6,082 nucleotides of DNA, from NCBI GenBank assembly GCA_016280345.1, contig JAEEGN010000314.1:1-6082 (forward strand), given 5' to 3'. The position numbers and the translations under genes are program-made. Below are positions 5,879 through 6,082 of the stretch, one piece after another. The notes under the pieces were generated by a model. That model made no database searches and was not told where the DNA came from. It was given only the letters and a program-made list of their open reading frames with translations. The stretch is from Selenomonadaceae bacterium (lineage in GTDB: Bacteria; Bacillota; Negativicutes; Selenomonadales; Selenomonadaceae). Position 1 is the stretch's first letter. Each line of letters starts with the position of its first letter.

Positions 5879-5890
5879 AGAGTACATAAT
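5862..5890 (+). promoter_or_regulatory. Probable promoter of the PAS-domain gene
   Basis: TTGTCT (5862-5867) and CATAAT (5885-5890) are 17 nt apart on the plus strand, matching the sigma70 consensus at 4 and 5 of 6 positions. The expected start is near 5897, leaving a leader of about 60 nt before the ATG at 5959. Confidence 0.55.
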
Positions 5891-5958
5891 CAGACTGGAT
5901 ATGTGCGACAATGACAGCCGGCGGCCGCCTGCGGGCCGCGGAAACGGAAGGAGCGCCG

Positions 5959-6082
5959 ATGATGGATACGGGGAAGGAGCTCCGGCTCAGGCCGGACGAG
6001 AATTACATACCGACGGGGCTGCCGGGTGGTTTTTTCATTTACAACGCGCTGGGCGACCAGGAGCTCTACTTCGCCGATCAGA
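5959..6082 (+). CDS. Probable PAS-domain signalling protein, N-terminus only
   Basis: An ATG at 5959 opens a frame that runs off the right edge after 41 codons. AAGGAG (5948-5953) lies 5 nt upstream; the next codon is also ATG (5962), with 8 nt spacing, and is an equally good start. Residues 19-41 include LPGGFFIYNALGDQELYFAD, which resembles the first strands of PAS domains in GGDEF/EAL cyclic-di-GMP proteins and related sensors (typical pattern: PGGFFxYxxxGxxExxFxxxN). No signal peptide or membrane segment is seen, so a cytoplasmic sensor domain is likely. The output domain lies outside the window. Coding is likely from start signals and composition; the PAS call rests on a short match. Confidence 0.65.
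   Translation, partial: MMDTGKELRLRPDENYIPTGLPGGFFIYNALGDQELYFADQ

Noticed and set aside
1..6082. CRISPR array, tRNA or rRNA genes
   Set aside because: No regularly spaced direct repeats, no cloverleaf-like TTCRA arms with a plausible acceptor stem, and no conserved rRNA segments were seen on either strand.

Overview
The window looks like chromosomal DNA from a low-to-mid GC Gram-positive-lineage anaerobe (Bacillota; the protein flavour suggests Negativicutes or Clostridia, but this is an inference from general resemblance only). Supporting signs are strong AGGAGG-type ribosome binding sites, oligo-T intrinsic terminators, a MATE transporter and an exported PuuD-like hydrolase. Base composition is uneven: the right part (MATE region) is very GC-rich, the 1418-2569 exonuclease gene and the 960-1080 spacer are clearly AT-rich. 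That mosaic suggests recent insertion or exchange in the left half.

Layout from left to right. 1-930 (minus): N-terminal 310 residues of a class II Fic protein, running off the left edge, with its own sigma70-type promoter at 963-991. 1033-1080: an intrinsic terminator with its best T-tract on the minus strand, insulating fic from the genes to its right. 1087-1335 (plus): a decayed 3' end of an IS30-family transposase. 1418-2569 (minus): a zinc-ribbon / DEDDh exonuclease / helical-repeat protein. 2595-3533 (minus): an exported class I glutamine amidotransferase-like hydrolase (peptidase C26, PuuD-like), 25 nt upstream of the exonuclease and probably on the same mRNA, which would start near 3827 and carry a leader of about 290 nt. 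3972-4220 (plus): a short gene that keeps a good start signal but encodes only the first part of a Schlafen/AlbA_2-type protein. 4238-4285: a strong bidirectional terminator. 4313-5644 (minus): a complete MATE efflux transporter. 5645-5958: divergent intergenic region with twin palindromes and a plus-strand promoter. 5959-6082 (plus): the first 41 codons of a probable PAS-domain sensor or signalling protein, cut by the right edge.

The genes do not form one obvious pathway. The left half (Fic, IS30 scrap, atypical exonuclease, Schlafen-type fragment) reads as an accessory region that has been rearranged by mobile DNA; the right half (MATE and PAS protein, divergently transcribed) reads as ordinary housekeeping or accessory chromosome. 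I see no RNA gene, CRISPR array or intact mobile element. I do not see convincing evidence for a new multi-gene system; the most unusual items are the exonuclease domain architecture, the secreted amidotransferase with a long structured leader, and the truncated AlbA_2 gene.
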